DNA from: Mesobacillus subterraneus | GTDB taxonomy: Bacteria > Bacillota > Bacilli > Bacillales > Cytobacillaceae | NCBI RefSeq assembly: GCF_023715485.1 | Contig: NZ_JAMBOF010000007.1 | Location: 62,001 to 126,000, forward strand | Direction: 5' to 3' | Length of the DNA: 64,000 nucleotides | Shown: piece after piece, positions 8,582 to 17,753 of the stretch | Layout of the letters: each line of letters begins with the position of its first letter | Position numbering within the stretch: the stretch's first letter is position 1 | Position numbers and translations under genes: made by a program | Notes under the pieces: model-generated | Databases searched by the model: none | What the model was told of the DNA's origin: nothing | Seen by the model: the letters and a program-made list of their open reading frames with translations, nothing else

Positions 8582-9409
8582 ATGGTGAATAATGAAGATT
8601 TAGAGCTTGAGTTGCTTTTACTGGCCATCTATCGCCTATCGGGATATGACTTCAGTAATTATATGCGCTCCTCGATCATGAGGAGAGCATCAGCAAGGAT
8701 GAATGCGGAAAAACTGCCGAGTATTACGAGTCTTACCGATAGGGTTATCCATGATGAAAGGGTCTTATCGGAGATCCTGAAGGATTTTTCAATCAATGTA
8801 ACCGAAATGTTCAGGGATCCTCCCTTTTTTAAAGCGCTGCGGGAAGAAGTGATCCCGATATTGAGGGACCTTCCGGAAATCAGGATATGGCATGCGGGAT
8901 GTTCAACCGGCGAGGAAGCCTATTCCATGGCGATTTTAATCGAGGAAGAGGGTCTTTCAGACCGGACGAAGATTTATGCGACGGATATGAATGAAACCGT
9001 CCTGAAGAAGGCCGAAACAGGCTTGATCCCCTTGCATAAAATGCAATCCTATACGAAAAATTATATTCAGGCAGGCGGCAAGAAGTCGTTCTCCGAATAT
9101 TACGACGCCGATAGCGAAGCAGCCCGTCTGAAGCCTTCATTAAAAGAAAAGATTGTTTTTGCCCAGCATAATCTAGTGACGGATGGATCTTTTAATGAAT
9201 TCCACGTCATCATCTGCCGAAATGTATTGATCTACTTCAACCTGCATCTGCAGCAGCAAGTGTTTCGCTTGTTTGACGAGAGTCTCAGCCATGGCGGTTT
9301 CCTTGGGCTGGGGACGAAGGAATCAGCCCGCACCGACCTTGGTTTTCTGGAAGCCTTCAATTCAAAAGATAAAATATACCGAAAAAAAAGCAGGAATCCT
9401 TTTGTTTAA
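8582..9409 (+). CDS. rsbM: RsbM, CheR-type protein-glutamate methyltransferase
   Basis: 275 residues with the two CheR parts: an all-helical N-terminal domain (about 1-70) and an S-adenosylmethionine-binding domain with WHAGCSTGEEAYSMA near residue 103 and the late CheR motif IICRNVLIYF. There is no CheB, CheA or CheW gene nearby. Following a hybrid kinase and facing an RsbY-like phosphatase, it fits RsbM, which in B. cereus methylates RsbK and restrains sigma-B. The gene starts 45 bases after the rsbK stop, so the two are probably co-transcribed. The AGAGGG site before ATG has a short spacer. Its TAA stop lies inside the terminator hairpin. Confidence 0.85.
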   Translation: MVNNEDLELELLLLAIYRLSGYDFSNYMRSSIMRRASARMNAEKLPSITSLTDRVIHDERVLSEILKDFSINVTEMFRDPPFFKALREEVIPILRDLPEIRIWHAGCSTGEEAYSMAILIEEEGLSDRTKIYATDMNETVLKKAETGLIPLHKMQSYTKNYIQAGGKKSFSEYYDADSEAARLKPSLKEKIVFAQHNLVTDGSFNEFHVIICRNVLIYFNLHLQQQVFRLFDESLSHGGFLGLGTKESARTDLGFLEAFNSKDKIYRKKSRNPFV

Positions 9410-9426
9410 GGATTCCTGCTTTTTTG
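9389..9426 (+). terminator. Terminator overlapping the end of rsbM
   Basis: AGCAGGAATCCTT (9389-9401) pairs perfectly with AAGGATTCCTGCT (9408-9420), followed by Ts. The stop codon TAA (9407-9409) straddles the loop and 3-prime arm. Confidence 0.92.
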
Positions 9427-9456
9427 TTCAGAGGTATAAAATTTCACATCGAGAAA

Positions 9457-9609
9457 TGTCCAGCTTCAGCGCCTAGCCCCTCGAGTCGCTTGTCTAGCTG
9501 CGGCTCCTAACTCCTTGAGACGCTTCGGTCCTGCCAATGAAGTCAAAGAACGACTTCATCGGTCGGCCCTTCAGCGCTTGTCGGGGCTGACCAAGGCGCT
9601 GCGCTTTTC
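9457..9609. repeat. REP-like palindromic element, family 1 (GC-rich, about 150 bp)
   Basis: A GC-rich block beginning TCCAGCTTCAGCGCCTAG and ending AAGGCGCTGCGCTTTT. It contains the phrase CTAGCTGCGGCTCCTAACTC and an internal perfect hairpin ATGAAGTC/GACTTCAT (9537-9559). Base composition is unlike the flanks. I recall close relatives scattered in many Bacillaceae genomes. It fills the whole gap between the rsbM terminator and the rsbY stop, and could act as the rsbY terminator. Confidence 0.75.
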
Positions 9610-10752
9610 TTATGTAGCCTGGATCAGCACAATGCACATATCGTCTGTTCCGGATTCCTTCTGTTCTCGGGTCAGGATTAAATCAAGGGGTTCAGTTTCA
9701 TTTGCGCTCGCTAAAAGGGTCATGGCTTTTTCTTTTAAAAATTCAGTCCCTGCCTGCTCGTACTTATCGATTGCTTCATGGACACCGTCTGTACAGATGA
9801 GGATCTGAAGGGATTGAGAATAGGTGATTATTTTCTTATTCGTATGTATTTCCGGAAAAAATCCGACTGCGCACGTATTGCTTTTCAATTCGGCGATATG
9901 GTCGCCATCAATCAATGCATGTCCCGTAGGATGGCCGGCATTGATGTATTCAATTTTGCGCTCGGCTGTATCCAGCGTTAAATAAATGGCCGTGAAGTAA
10001 TAAGGTATTTTTTGATTATGGAGATTCAGAGAGTTCATCCACCTGTTCAGTTCGCCGATTACGTATTCCGGATCAGGGTTTGACCTGATGGCGTCACGCA
10101 GCACAGAAGAGATGAACATGCATACTAATGATGAGGAGATACCGTGGCCCATCATGTCCAGCTGGATGGCCGCGTAGCGATTTTCATCAATTTTATGCCA
10201 GAAATACAAATCACCGGCAAGCTTGAAGGCAGGTTGATAGGAAGCTTTGATGAGCAAATTTTCCTTATGTATCGGCTGGCTTAACAGGCTTGTCTGAACC
10301 TGCATCGAAAGTTCAAGTTCATTAACGATTTTCTCTTCTTGTTTTTTGTGCCAGTCTTTTTCATATTTTAACCTTAATGCTACTCGGATTCGTGCAAGCA
10401 GCTCGGTCTTTTTAATTGGCTTCATTAAATAATCCATTCCGCCGGCATCGAGAGCTTCAACGACCTTCGCTGAATCCTCCAATGCGGTAACGAAGATAAC
10501 TGGTATATCCTTTATATGAGGCATTTCCTGTAGGCGTCTGCATGCCTCGATGCCGTCCACCTCGGGCATCATGATATCCATCAAAATAACATCGACCTGC
10601 TCGGCGACGATATAAGGATTATCAGATTCCAGGTAGCAAAATAAATCATCTGCCGAGGTGAATGAAAGCAGATCGGTATAGCCGGCTCTATTTAAAAGTT
10701 TTTCAATAACGAACAAATTTGCTTCATTGTCATCCACGATCAGAATACTCAT
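9610..10752 (-). CDS. rsbY: RsbY, receiver-PP2C phosphatase that activates sigma-B
   Basis: 380 residues. Residues 1-125 are a receiver with acidic pair DD near position 7, phospho-acceptor D59 in LMDIMMPEVDG and the conserved K in MKPI. After a helical linker comes a SpoIIE/PP2C domain with metal-binding motifs GDLYFWH, DMMGHG, TDGVHE and DDMC. In the B. cereus pathway RsbY, once phosphorylated by RsbK, dephosphorylates RsbV, which frees sigma-B from RsbW. The rsbV-rsbW-sigB genes are not in this window. A near-perfect sigma-B promoter lies 38 bases upstream, implying positive feedback. It converges on rsbM across a REP-like element. Assignment by architecture and context is strong. Confidence 0.88.
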   Translation of the reverse strand: MSILIVDDNEANLFVIEKLLNRAGYTDLLSFTSADDLFCYLESDNPYIVAEQVDVILMDIMMPEVDGIEACRRLQEMPHIKDIPVIFVTALEDSAKVVEALDAGGMDYLMKPIKKTELLARIRVALRLKYEKDWHKKQEEKIVNELELSMQVQTSLLSQPIHKENLLIKASYQPAFKLAGDLYFWHKIDENRYAAIQLDMMGHGISSSLVCMFISSVLRDAIRSNPDPEYVIGELNRWMNSLNLHNQKIPYYFTAIYLTLDTAERKIEYINAGHPTGHALIDGDHIAELKSNTCAVGFFPEIHTNKKIITYSQSLQILICTDGVHEAIDKYEQAGTEFLKEKAMTLLASANETEPLDLILTREQKESGTDDMCIVLIQAT

Positions 10753-10789
10753 ATGTATTTCCTCTCTAACTTAAATTCAACATATTTAT

Positions 10790-10815
10790 ATACCCATCAT
10801 ATCATCTGCTAAAAC
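10790..10815 (-). promoter_or_regulatory. Near-consensus sigma-B promoter of rsbY
   Basis: Read on the minus strand: GTTTTA, 14 bases, GGGTAT. The -10 box is perfect and the -35 box differs at one base. It places the start of transcription about 30 bases before the rsbY ATG (10752). Confidence 0.8.
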
Positions 10816-10972
10816 TTTTTTTATAATTAAAGCTCCATGAATATTAAGGGTGGAGACTAAATGTAAACAAATACCAGTAAAATTGTAGGCCGAAATACCC
10901 GATATATTTTGATATATATATGAATTTTTATTAGTGATTATTTGCGAAATGATAGAGGGATTGGTGATTTTT

Positions 10973-13153
10973 ATGCAACCAAATATAAATAGTAATTCTC
11001 TTAAAGAAGTTTACAAATCCCTGTTTGATTTCAATCATGATGCTTGTTATGCACTCGATATGGATGGGAATTTTACCTTATTCAATGAAGAGGCTGTGAA
11101 AATAACTGGGTATTCAGCTGAAGAATCTTTAAAAATGAATTTTGTTTCACTACTTCATGAGGATTATTTTGAAGATACAATCCAGCACTTTAAGCGCGTG
11201 ACACAGGGGCACCGAGAGAGATTCGAAACGACAATCTTAAAAAAGGATAGTGGTGAACAGGTTCATTTGCTGCTTACCGCGGTTCCAATCATGGTTGGTC
11301 GGAAAGTCCTCGGAGTGGTAGGGTGTGCGCAGGATATTACAAAAAAGAAAGAACTTGAAGCATTGTTGAACGGACAAAACCTTATTCTTAAAATGATTGC
11401 TAAGGGTACTCCGTTTTCGGAAGTGCTGGATCGTATCGTTCTTTTTATTGAAAGATTCACGCATGGTGCACTCTGTTCCATCATGATTGCAGATAAGGAA
11501 GGGAAAAGGCTGTTGCATGGCTCATCGCCTAGTTTACCGGCAGCCTATAACGAAGCTGTCGATGGGGTTCCGATTGGTCCGTCGGCAGGTTCTTGTGGTA
11601 CTGCGGCCTATTTAAGACGGTCTGTAACGGTCACCGATATTGGGACTGACCCTTTATGGAAGGAATATCGCGACCTTGCGCTTTCCTATGGCTTACAGGC
11701 CTGCTGGTCATCTCCTGTTTTTGATGATGATCAACGGGTTGTTGGTACGTTTGGGATGTATTATAGCGGTACGACTTCTCCACGTGAAAAAGATATGAAA
11801 ATCATCCAGAAAGCAACCGACCTTACAAGTCTGGTAATCCAGCATTATCAAGCGAAAGAGAAAATCGATTTCATGGCATACCATGATGCCCTTACCGGAC
11901 TTCCTAACAGGAGGCTTTTTGATAAAAGAGTAGAGGCCGCGATTGACGGCACGAATGTGAATGAAGGCGAAAAGCTGTGCTTGATGTTTCTGGATTTGGA
12001 TCGCTTTAAGAATGTCAACGATTCGCTGGGCCATTCAATTGGAGATAAATTATTAATGTATGTTTCTGCAAAACTAGTGAATTGTTTAGGTGATGGAGCA
12101 ACGTTCTCAAGACAAGGTGGGGATGAGTTCACGATTTTACTAGAGCATACAACGAAAGAAGAAGCGAGAGCGGTGGCGCAAAAAATCCTTGATACACTTG
12201 CGGAGCCTTTTGTAATCGAGGGCACAGATATATTTATTACGACCAGCGTCGGCATGAGCTTATATCCAGACGATGGAGAGGATGTAGGTGTCCTTTTAAG
12301 CAAAGCGGATGTTGCGATGTATCAAGCTAAAAAGCAAGGGCGGAACAACTTTCAGACATATGATGTTCTGCTTGATAAGAAGGCTTTCGAAAAACTGCAG
12401 ATTGAAAATGAACTTCGGAAAGCGTTGGAGCGCAATGAATTTGAGCTGAATTACCAGCCCATCATCAATCTATGTACGAACAACCTGACGGGTGCGGAAG
12501 CGCTCATCCGCTGGAACAATGAAAAGTGCGGGAATGTGTCGCCACAGCAATTCATCCCGATTGCTGAGGAGACAGGGATGATCGTCGAGATTGGTGAATG
12601 GGTGTTAAAAACAGCCCTGCTTCAGCTGAAGAACTGGCATTTGGATGGAATGGCTGGTTTGACGATGTCGGTCAATTTATCGATTCGCCAGTTTTACCAG
12701 CCGAACCTCATAAAAATGATTTCTGACACTCTAGTGGAAACAGGCGTCGAGCCAAGGTTCCTGACGATTGAGATTACCGAAAGCATGACGATGGATGTAG
12801 AAACTGCCAGCGTGATCCTTCATGAGCTGAAGAAACTAGGCGTTAATATATCCATTGATGATTTCGGAACAGGCTACAGCTCCCTAAGTTATCTTAAGAG
12901 GTTCCCGATTGACCATTTGAAAATCGACCGGTGCTTCATTCGTGATATCACCGATAACAAAAGCGATGAAAATATCGCCACGACGATAATTTTGATGGCG
13001 CATAATTTGGGGTTATCCGTTATTGCGGAAGGTGTGGAGACAGAAGGTCAGCTGCAGCTGCTGAAGCAGCACCGATGCAATGCAGCACAAGGATATCTAT
13101 TCAGCAAGCCGGTTCCGGCAGAAGAGTTTATTACATTTAAGGTTCCTTCCTGA
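10973..13153 (+). CDS. PAS-GAF-GGDEF-EAL cyclic-di-GMP turnover protein
   Basis: Domains in order: PAS (about 15-130), GAF (about 145-290), GGDEF with an intact SRQGGDEF site, and EAL with EALIRW, EITESM, DDFGTGYSSL and AEGVE, so both diguanylate cyclase and c-di-GMP phosphodiesterase sites look competent. No obvious inhibitory RxxD is claimed. No membrane segment is seen; it should be a cytosolic sensor. The frame is open from a GTG at 10934, but that start lacks a ribosome site; ATG 10973 (MQPNINSN) is preferred with GAGGG further upstream, and the choice is uncertain. A GCCGAAAT box at 10889 has a poor -35 for sigma-D. Its stop codon lies in the loop of the terminator. Confidence 0.88.
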   Translation: MQPNINSNSLKEVYKSLFDFNHDACYALDMDGNFTLFNEEAVKITGYSAEESLKMNFVSLLHEDYFEDTIQHFKRVTQGHRERFETTILKKDSGEQVHLLLTAVPIMVGRKVLGVVGCAQDITKKKELEALLNGQNLILKMIAKGTPFSEVLDRIVLFIERFTHGALCSIMIADKEGKRLLHGSSPSLPAAYNEAVDGVPIGPSAGSCGTAAYLRRSVTVTDIGTDPLWKEYRDLALSYGLQACWSSPVFDDDQRVVGTFGMYYSGTTSPREKDMKIIQKATDLTSLVIQHYQAKEKIDFMAYHDALTGLPNRRLFDKRVEAAIDGTNVNEGEKLCLMFLDLDRFKNVNDSLGHSIGDKLLMYVSAKLVNCLGDGATFSRQGGDEFTILLEHTTKEEARAVAQKILDTLAEPFVIEGTDIFITTSVGMSLYPDDGEDVGVLLSKADVAMYQAKKQGRNNFQTYDVLLDKKAFEKLQIENELRKALERNEFELNYQPIINLCTNNLTGAEALIRWNNEKCGNVSPQQFIPIAEETGMIVEIGEWVLKTALLQLKNWHLDGMAGLTMSVNLSIRQFYQPNLIKMISDTLVETGVEPRFLTIEITESMTMDVETASVILHELKKLGVNISIDDFGTGYSSLSYLKRFPIDHLKIDRCFIRDITDNKSDENIATTIILMAHNLGLSVIAEGVETEGQLQLLKQHRCNAAQGYLFSKPVPAEEFITFKVPS

Positions 13154-13173
13154 GGTGGAGGGAGCCTTTTTTG
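13139..13173 (+). terminator. Terminator containing the stop codon of the GGDEF-EAL gene
   Basis: AAGGTTCCTTCC pairs with GGAGGGAGCCTT (with G-U pairs) and is followed by Ts. The TGA stop (13151-13153) is in the loop. Confidence 0.8.
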
Positions 13174-13210
13174 TGTTTGTGAATTGGAAAAAAACGCTCG
13201 GAATTTCCAG

Positions 13211-13331
13211 TTCGCTATTAAATCTTTATTTTCGCTATAAAAAATTGATTTTCGCTATAAAAATGAAATTATCGCTATAAAAAGTAATTTTTCGCTATAA
13301 AAATGAGAATATCGCTATAAAAAAATCTCAT
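13211..13331. repeat. Array 2: six units of an exact 20-bp tandem repeat
   Basis: (T/A)TCGCTATAAAA begins at 13211, 13231, 13251, 13271, 13291 and 13311, exactly 20 bases apart. The first 12 bases are nearly constant, and the other 8 are AT-rich and variable. No gene fits. It lies after a terminator and upstream of the secreted beta-propeller gene. Confidence 0.92.
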
Positions 13332-13413
13332 AAAGAAAATTCCCCAACATTTTCTATAAAAAGCTGAAACGCAAAGTCCAAAACCCCGTCTAATCTTGCA
13401 AGGGGGCTAAAAA

Positions 13414-15606
13414 ATGATGAAAAAATGGTGGGTTTTAAGCGGTTTGTTACTCATTTCTATCGTAGGGTTGGCTTTTTACTCCATACCCCAGTTCAAAGTG
13501 GTGAATGCCTGGGAAGGGGAGGAGATTGTCCTGCCAAATAAGGTTTGGAAGCTGCAGTTTTCCGAGAAGATCTCTGAAAAAAGTCTCGATAACAATTTTA
13601 TTTATATTACGGACGACAAAGGTGAGAAACTCCAGACTGAATTGGAGCTGAGTGACGACCAGAAAACCATTTACATCAATCCTCCGGAAAACGGATATGA
13701 TCTTAAGTCAAAACAGTATACAGTCCATTTTAAAAAAGGAATCAAATCTGCGTTGGGCAGGGAATTGAATTCTTCCTACGCCTGGGAGTTCGTTGTAAAA
13801 GAAACGCTTCCGGTCGTTGGCTCGCAGGAAAAGTTAGCGGGTTATTTTGAAGGAATATTGAAGGAGCAGGAAAAGTCCCGCGGCTGGTTTGGCGGATTGA
13901 AGGAGTCTATTTCTGAGGATACGGCGATGGAAGATTCATCGTCTGCCAATAAATCTGCAGGCGGCGGTGATGTTTCAGAAACAAATGTCCAGGTCCAGGG
14001 AGTCGATGAAGCCGATATTGTAAAAACGGATGGGCAAACCATTTTTCAGGCGGAACAAAACAAAGTGCGGATCATCCAGGCTGTACCAGGTGCACAGATG
14101 AAGCTTCTTTCGATGATTCCATATGATGAGACGTTTTCTCCTTATCAGCTTTTTCTGGAGGATGAAAAATTGGTGGTCATTGGCCAGCAATATCATAATT
14201 TCTCAAAACCTTATGATAAGATTGCCAAAGATTCGCTGATTGCACCGATGACTCAGTCGACAAAGGTCATCGTTTATAATGTAAAAAATCCTGCAAAACC
14301 TGCACAAATCAGGGAGATTGAACTTGAAGGCGGCTATGTCTCTGGGAGGAAGGTAGATAATCAAGTCTATCTGATTACGCAGCATTATCCTGACTTCTGG
14401 CTGCTGAAGGAGAATCGGGAAATCGATATCAGGCCGAAGTATTTCGACTCAGCGTCTGAGACAAAGGAAAAAAAGATCAGCTATGACGACATTCGCTATT
14501 TTCCTGAATCAAGGGAGCCTAACTATACGATGATTGCTGCGTTCGATCTCAACCTGCCGAAAAAAGAAGCAGCGATCACGACGTATTTGGGAAGCGGAAA
14601 TCAAATCTATATGTCAAAGGAAAACTTGTACCTTGCTGTTCAGAATCAAGGTGATCTAGCAATGGAAGAACGGGGTGTCATCGCTTCGGACACCGATATC
14701 CATAAATTCGCGATCAACGGTATGGATGTAAAATATCACAGCTCAGCAACTGTACCCGGAACCGTACTGAATCAGTTTTCGATGGATGAGCATGATGGCT
14801 TTTTCCGGTTGGTCACAACGAAAGGCTATGCATGGGACGAAACGAAGCCATCCTCCAACCACCTTTATATTTTGGATAAGAACCTGAAGGAGGCCGGAAA
14901 GATTGAGGGGCTTGCGCGAGGCGAAAGGATCTATTCCGCAAGGTTCATGGGAGACCGCATCTATATGGTTACCTTTAAAGAAACTGATCCGCTGTTTGTC
15001 ATTGAAGCGAGCGATCCGAGGAATCCTAAAGTGCTTGGCGAATTGAAAATCCCCGGCTTCAGCAATTATCTGCACCCATACGATGAGAACCAAATCATCG
15101 GGTTCGGCCAGGATACGAAAATCGTTGCAGAAAAAGGATCCTCACAGCCGCGCATCCTCACAGATGGGGTGAAGATCTCACTGTTCGATGTCAGCGACAT
15201 GTCCAATCCGGAAGAGAAATTCACCGAGATTATCGGTGGCAGGGGAACTTATTCCCCGCTGAATCACGATCACAAGGCATTGCTGTTCAATAAAAATAAA
15301 AACCTGTTTGCCTTCCCGATCTCAGTCTATCGAAACAGTGATAAAAACGAATATGAACAAATCTTCGAATATCAGGGCGCATATATCTACAACATCGACC
15401 CTGCAAAGGGCATAACTTTGAAGTCGAAGATTACCCATATTGATGGCAAAATGCCATATTATGAGGAATGGGAAAGCCAAATCCAGCGCCTGCTTTATAT
15501 CGGCGACACACTCTACGCATTGTCTCCAGCCAAGATCACAAGCCATAATATGAAAACGTATGAAAAGATTGGTGAACTGGGGCTTGGTTTGGGCGGCAAA
15601 GAATAG
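13414..15606 (+). CDS. Secreted beta-propeller domain protein
   Basis: 730 residues. An N-terminal membrane anchor or signal segment (about 4-24, WWVLSGLLLISIVGLAFYSI) precedes an Ig-like Big_5/SbsA-type domain (about 30-130). The rest matches the C-terminal beta-propeller family (PF09826-like), recognised by TNVQVQGVDEADIVKTDG near residue 190 and repeated blade strands. These proteins are exported and of unknown function; the propeller probably binds proteins or peptidoglycan-linked ligands. AAGGGGG precedes the ATG. It is monocistronic, with the 20-bp repeat array upstream and a stop-adjacent hairpin downstream. Family is fairly certain. Confidence 0.82.
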   Translation: MMKKWWVLSGLLLISIVGLAFYSIPQFKVVNAWEGEEIVLPNKVWKLQFSEKISEKSLDNNFIYITDDKGEKLQTELELSDDQKTIYINPPENGYDLKSKQYTVHFKKGIKSALGRELNSSYAWEFVVKETLPVVGSQEKLAGYFEGILKEQEKSRGWFGGLKESISEDTAMEDSSSANKSAGGGDVSETNVQVQGVDEADIVKTDGQTIFQAEQNKVRIIQAVPGAQMKLLSMIPYDETFSPYQLFLEDEKLVVIGQQYHNFSKPYDKIAKDSLIAPMTQSTKVIVYNVKNPAKPAQIREIELEGGYVSGRKVDNQVYLITQHYPDFWLLKENREIDIRPKYFDSASETKEKKISYDDIRYFPESREPNYTMIAAFDLNLPKKEAAITTYLGSGNQIYMSKENLYLAVQNQGDLAMEERGVIASDTDIHKFAINGMDVKYHSSATVPGTVLNQFSMDEHDGFFRLVTTKGYAWDETKPSSNHLYILDKNLKEAGKIEGLARGERIYSARFMGDRIYMVTFKETDPLFVIEASDPRNPKVLGELKIPGFSNYLHPYDENQIIGFGQDTKIVAEKGSSQPRILTDGVKISLFDVSDMSNPEEKFTEIIGGRGTYSPLNHDHKALLFNKNKNLFAFPISVYRNSDKNEYEQIFEYQGAYIYNIDPAKGITLKSKITHIDGKMPYYEEWESQIQRLLYIGDTLYALSPAKITSHNMKTYEKIGELGLGLGGKE

Positions 15607-15633
15607 GAGGCAGATGGACGGTTCTTGTACCTC
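15607..15633 (+). repeat. Stop-adjacent hairpin element, copy 2
   Basis: GAGG...CCTC flanks a GGACGGTTCTT core directly after the TAG stop of the beta-propeller gene. This is the most degenerate of four copies. Confidence 0.45.
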
Positions 15634-15690
15634 TATTCAGAATTAATTGAAGGCACTTTCGCATTGACCCAGCGAGAGAGCCTTCATATT

Positions 15691-16113
15691 TTAATTGGTG
15701 CCCAACCCACCAGAATTCTGCAGCACAATCCTCCAGCCATCCGGGTCTGCAATGGTAACACCGGCATTTTTCCAGTATGGGTTTTCGGGATCAACTTCCG
15801 GATAACCCATGTCACTTAGCCGATGGACGATTGAGTCGCGGGCTTCTCTATCAGGAATGTAGAAGACTAATAGGTTATCTTCTGTTGGTGCGGGGCAAGG
15901 ACTGGCATTTTCGTACTGGGTAAATTCCAGATGATAGCTTGCATCAGGGAGACCGAGCATCACTCCGTCATATCCATCATGTTTTTCAAACGATCCCACT
16001 ACTTCAAGCCCAACTCCATCACGGTAAAATTCAACAACTTTTTCTAATTGATCTGTTGGCCGGGCGATTCTGAATTGCACAACGGGCAGCTTATCTGACC
16101 ATATTTTTTTCAT
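15691..16113 (-). CDS. yycE: YycE-like VOC (glyoxalase/dioxygenase-fold) protein
   Basis: 140 residues from the ATG at 16113, which has GAGGTG 7 bases upstream; the frame extends to a GTG at 16122 that lacks a site. A single VOC module with FRIARPTDQLEKVVEFY, GYDGVMLGLP, YHLEFTQYE and a late VTIADPDGWRIVLQN, which closely follows B. subtilis YycE as I recall it. The metal ligands expected of a glyoxalase are only partly evident, and the substrate is unknown. It converges on the beta-propeller gene and is divergent from the MFS gene. Confidence 0.8.
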   Translation of the reverse strand: MKKIWSDKLPVVQFRIARPTDQLEKVVEFYRDGVGLEVVGSFEKHDGYDGVMLGLPDASYHLEFTQYENASPCPAPTEDNLLVFYIPDREARDSIVHRLSDMGYPEVDPENPYWKNAGVTIADPDGWRIVLQNSGGLGTN

Positions 16114-16489
16114 CTTAAGCACCTCGAGTATTTTCTTCTTGGTTTTATTATAGAATGCCGAGTTTACTTATATTCGGCTGAAAGATTGATACTTTCTCAG
16201 ACTTTGGTTGTAGTAGCGCAATACCCGGTATGTTATTGATTTACATTTTATTATCAGGTAGTATGAGGATACTAATTACGGAAGGGTGACCAAGGGGCAA
16301 TGATCAAATAATCCTTTTTGAGAAAATCATTCGTAAAAAGAAATTGGATACGAGCGTTTTCTGGATAGGATTAGTCTTGCCTTTTGAGAACAAAATTTAA
16401 ATGATGGAGATACCTTTTCTTGGGTGTTTTCTGTTCTTTTGTTATCAAAATAAAGCTTCCTGTCCAGAAATGGAATAGGAGGTTTTTTT
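16114..16489. other. 376-bp intergenic region, no gene seen
   Basis: AT-rich divergent region between the yycE-like gene and the MFS gene. It holds only weak promoter-like boxes, for example TTTACA followed by an AT-rich -10 near 16250, and AGGAGG before the MFS start. No conserved RNA or repeat was recognised. Confidence 0.6.
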
Positions 16490-17740
16490 ATGTCGGAAAT
16501 AGCCAATGAGCAAAAATTAGGCATGGGCGCATTGTTTCAAAATCAGGTAATCAGGACGATTTTGCTGTCCGTGTTATTTCTTCAGATTGGGATTTGGGTA
16601 CGGAATTATTCCATTCTTTTATATGTAATTGAAAAAACGAATGAAAATCCGATTGCGGTTTCGATGATTTCGGTAGCCGAATTCGCGCCAATCTTTTTAT
16701 TTTCGTTTATTGGCGGGACATTTGCCGACAGGTGGCGGCCGAAGAGGACGATGATTTGGTGTGATCTGTTAAGTGCAGTTTCCGTTTTTGTTGTGCTGCT
16801 TACATTATTTTTCGGCAGCTGGAAAATGATTTTCTTTGCGACACTAGTGTCTTCCATTCTGTCGCAGTTTTCACAGCCGGCAGGGATGAAGCTGTTCAAG
16901 CTTTATGTACCGGCTGAACTTGTGCAGATGGGCATGTCCATGTACCAGACTGTGTTTGCACTCTTTATGATCCTTGGTCCAATTATCGGAACGTTTGTCT
17001 ACGAGCAGTTTGGGATTATGGCCGCTGTCGGTGTCATGGGCATTGCATTCCTCTGCTCAGCTGCCGTCTTGCTGATGCTTCCGGCAGATCAAAAAACGGT
17101 GGAAGAGAAGCGAGAAACAACTTTGACCCAGGAAATGAAACAAGGATTCCGCTATGTTTTGAACAGCAGGCATTTAACGCTGCTTGGCGGTTTGTTCATG
17201 GCGGCAGGCCTGGCCATTGGGTTGACCCAGCCTCTTGGTGTATTTTTGATCACGGAGAGACTTGGTCTTCCAAAGGAAAACCTTCAGTGGCTGATGGCTG
17301 CATTTGGAGTCGGGATGATTCTCGGCGGTGGGATTACAGTGGCCATCTCCAGGAAAGTGTCGCCGCAAATGCTTCTGGCCATTGGGATGACAGCAAGCGC
17401 AATTGGTTTTATCGGAATGGGACTTTCAACCGCATTCTGGCTGACCTTGACCGCGCAGTTTTTCTCAGGACTGTTCATGCCGTGCATCCATATCGGAATC
17501 AACACGATGATCCTGCAGAATACGGAAGAGGCCTTCATAGGTAGGGTTAACGGAATCTTGAACCCATTGTTCATGGGGGCGATGGTCATTACGATGTCGG
17601 CATCCGGCTGGCTTAAATCTCATTTATCCATAGTGTATATGTACGAAGCATCGGCTGTCTTGCTGCTGGTCGGTATCATCATACTGATGCCGTTGATGAA
17701 AAAATCGACAGTAAGCCATCAGGTGAAAGAGGAAATTTAG
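16490..17740 (+). CDS. MFS transporter, probable drug/macrolide-type efflux protein
   Basis: 416 residues with about 12 hydrophobic segments. The first half carries the cytoplasmic loop GGTFADRWRPKRTMIW (MFS motif A variant). The closing segments and overall length match the MFS_3/MefA-DrrA-like group common in bacilli (YfiS/YknW type). It should use proton motive force for export; the substrate cannot be read from the sequence. AGGAGG lies 7-8 bases before ATG. It ends at a strong bidirectional terminator shared with gntP. Confidence 0.8.
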   Translation: MSEIANEQKLGMGALFQNQVIRTILLSVLFLQIGIWVRNYSILLYVIEKTNENPIAVSMISVAEFAPIFLFSFIGGTFADRWRPKRTMIWCDLLSAVSVFVVLLTLFFGSWKMIFFATLVSSILSQFSQPAGMKLFKLYVPAELVQMGMSMYQTVFALFMILGPIIGTFVYEQFGIMAAVGVMGIAFLCSAAVLLMLPADQKTVEEKRETTLTQEMKQGFRYVLNSRHLTLLGGLFMAAGLAIGLTQPLGVFLITERLGLPKENLQWLMAAFGVGMILGGGITVAISRKVSPQMLLAIGMTASAIGFIGMGLSTAFWLTLTAQFFSGLFMPCIHIGINTMILQNTEEAFIGRVNGILNPLFMGAMVITMSASGWLKSHLSIVYMYEASAVLLLVGIIILMPLMKKSTVSHQVKEEI

Positions 17741-17753
17741 CGGAAGTAAAAAG

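Noticed and set aside
8582-9409. CheR as part of a chemotaxis cluster
   Set aside because: No cheA, cheB, cheW or receptor is adjacent; the kinase and PP2C neighbours fit RsbM better.
10864-10896. sigma-D promoter before the GGDEF-EAL gene
   Set aside because: GCCGAAAT is good, but the only TAAA upstream is 21 bases away and the correctly spaced box is AATA.
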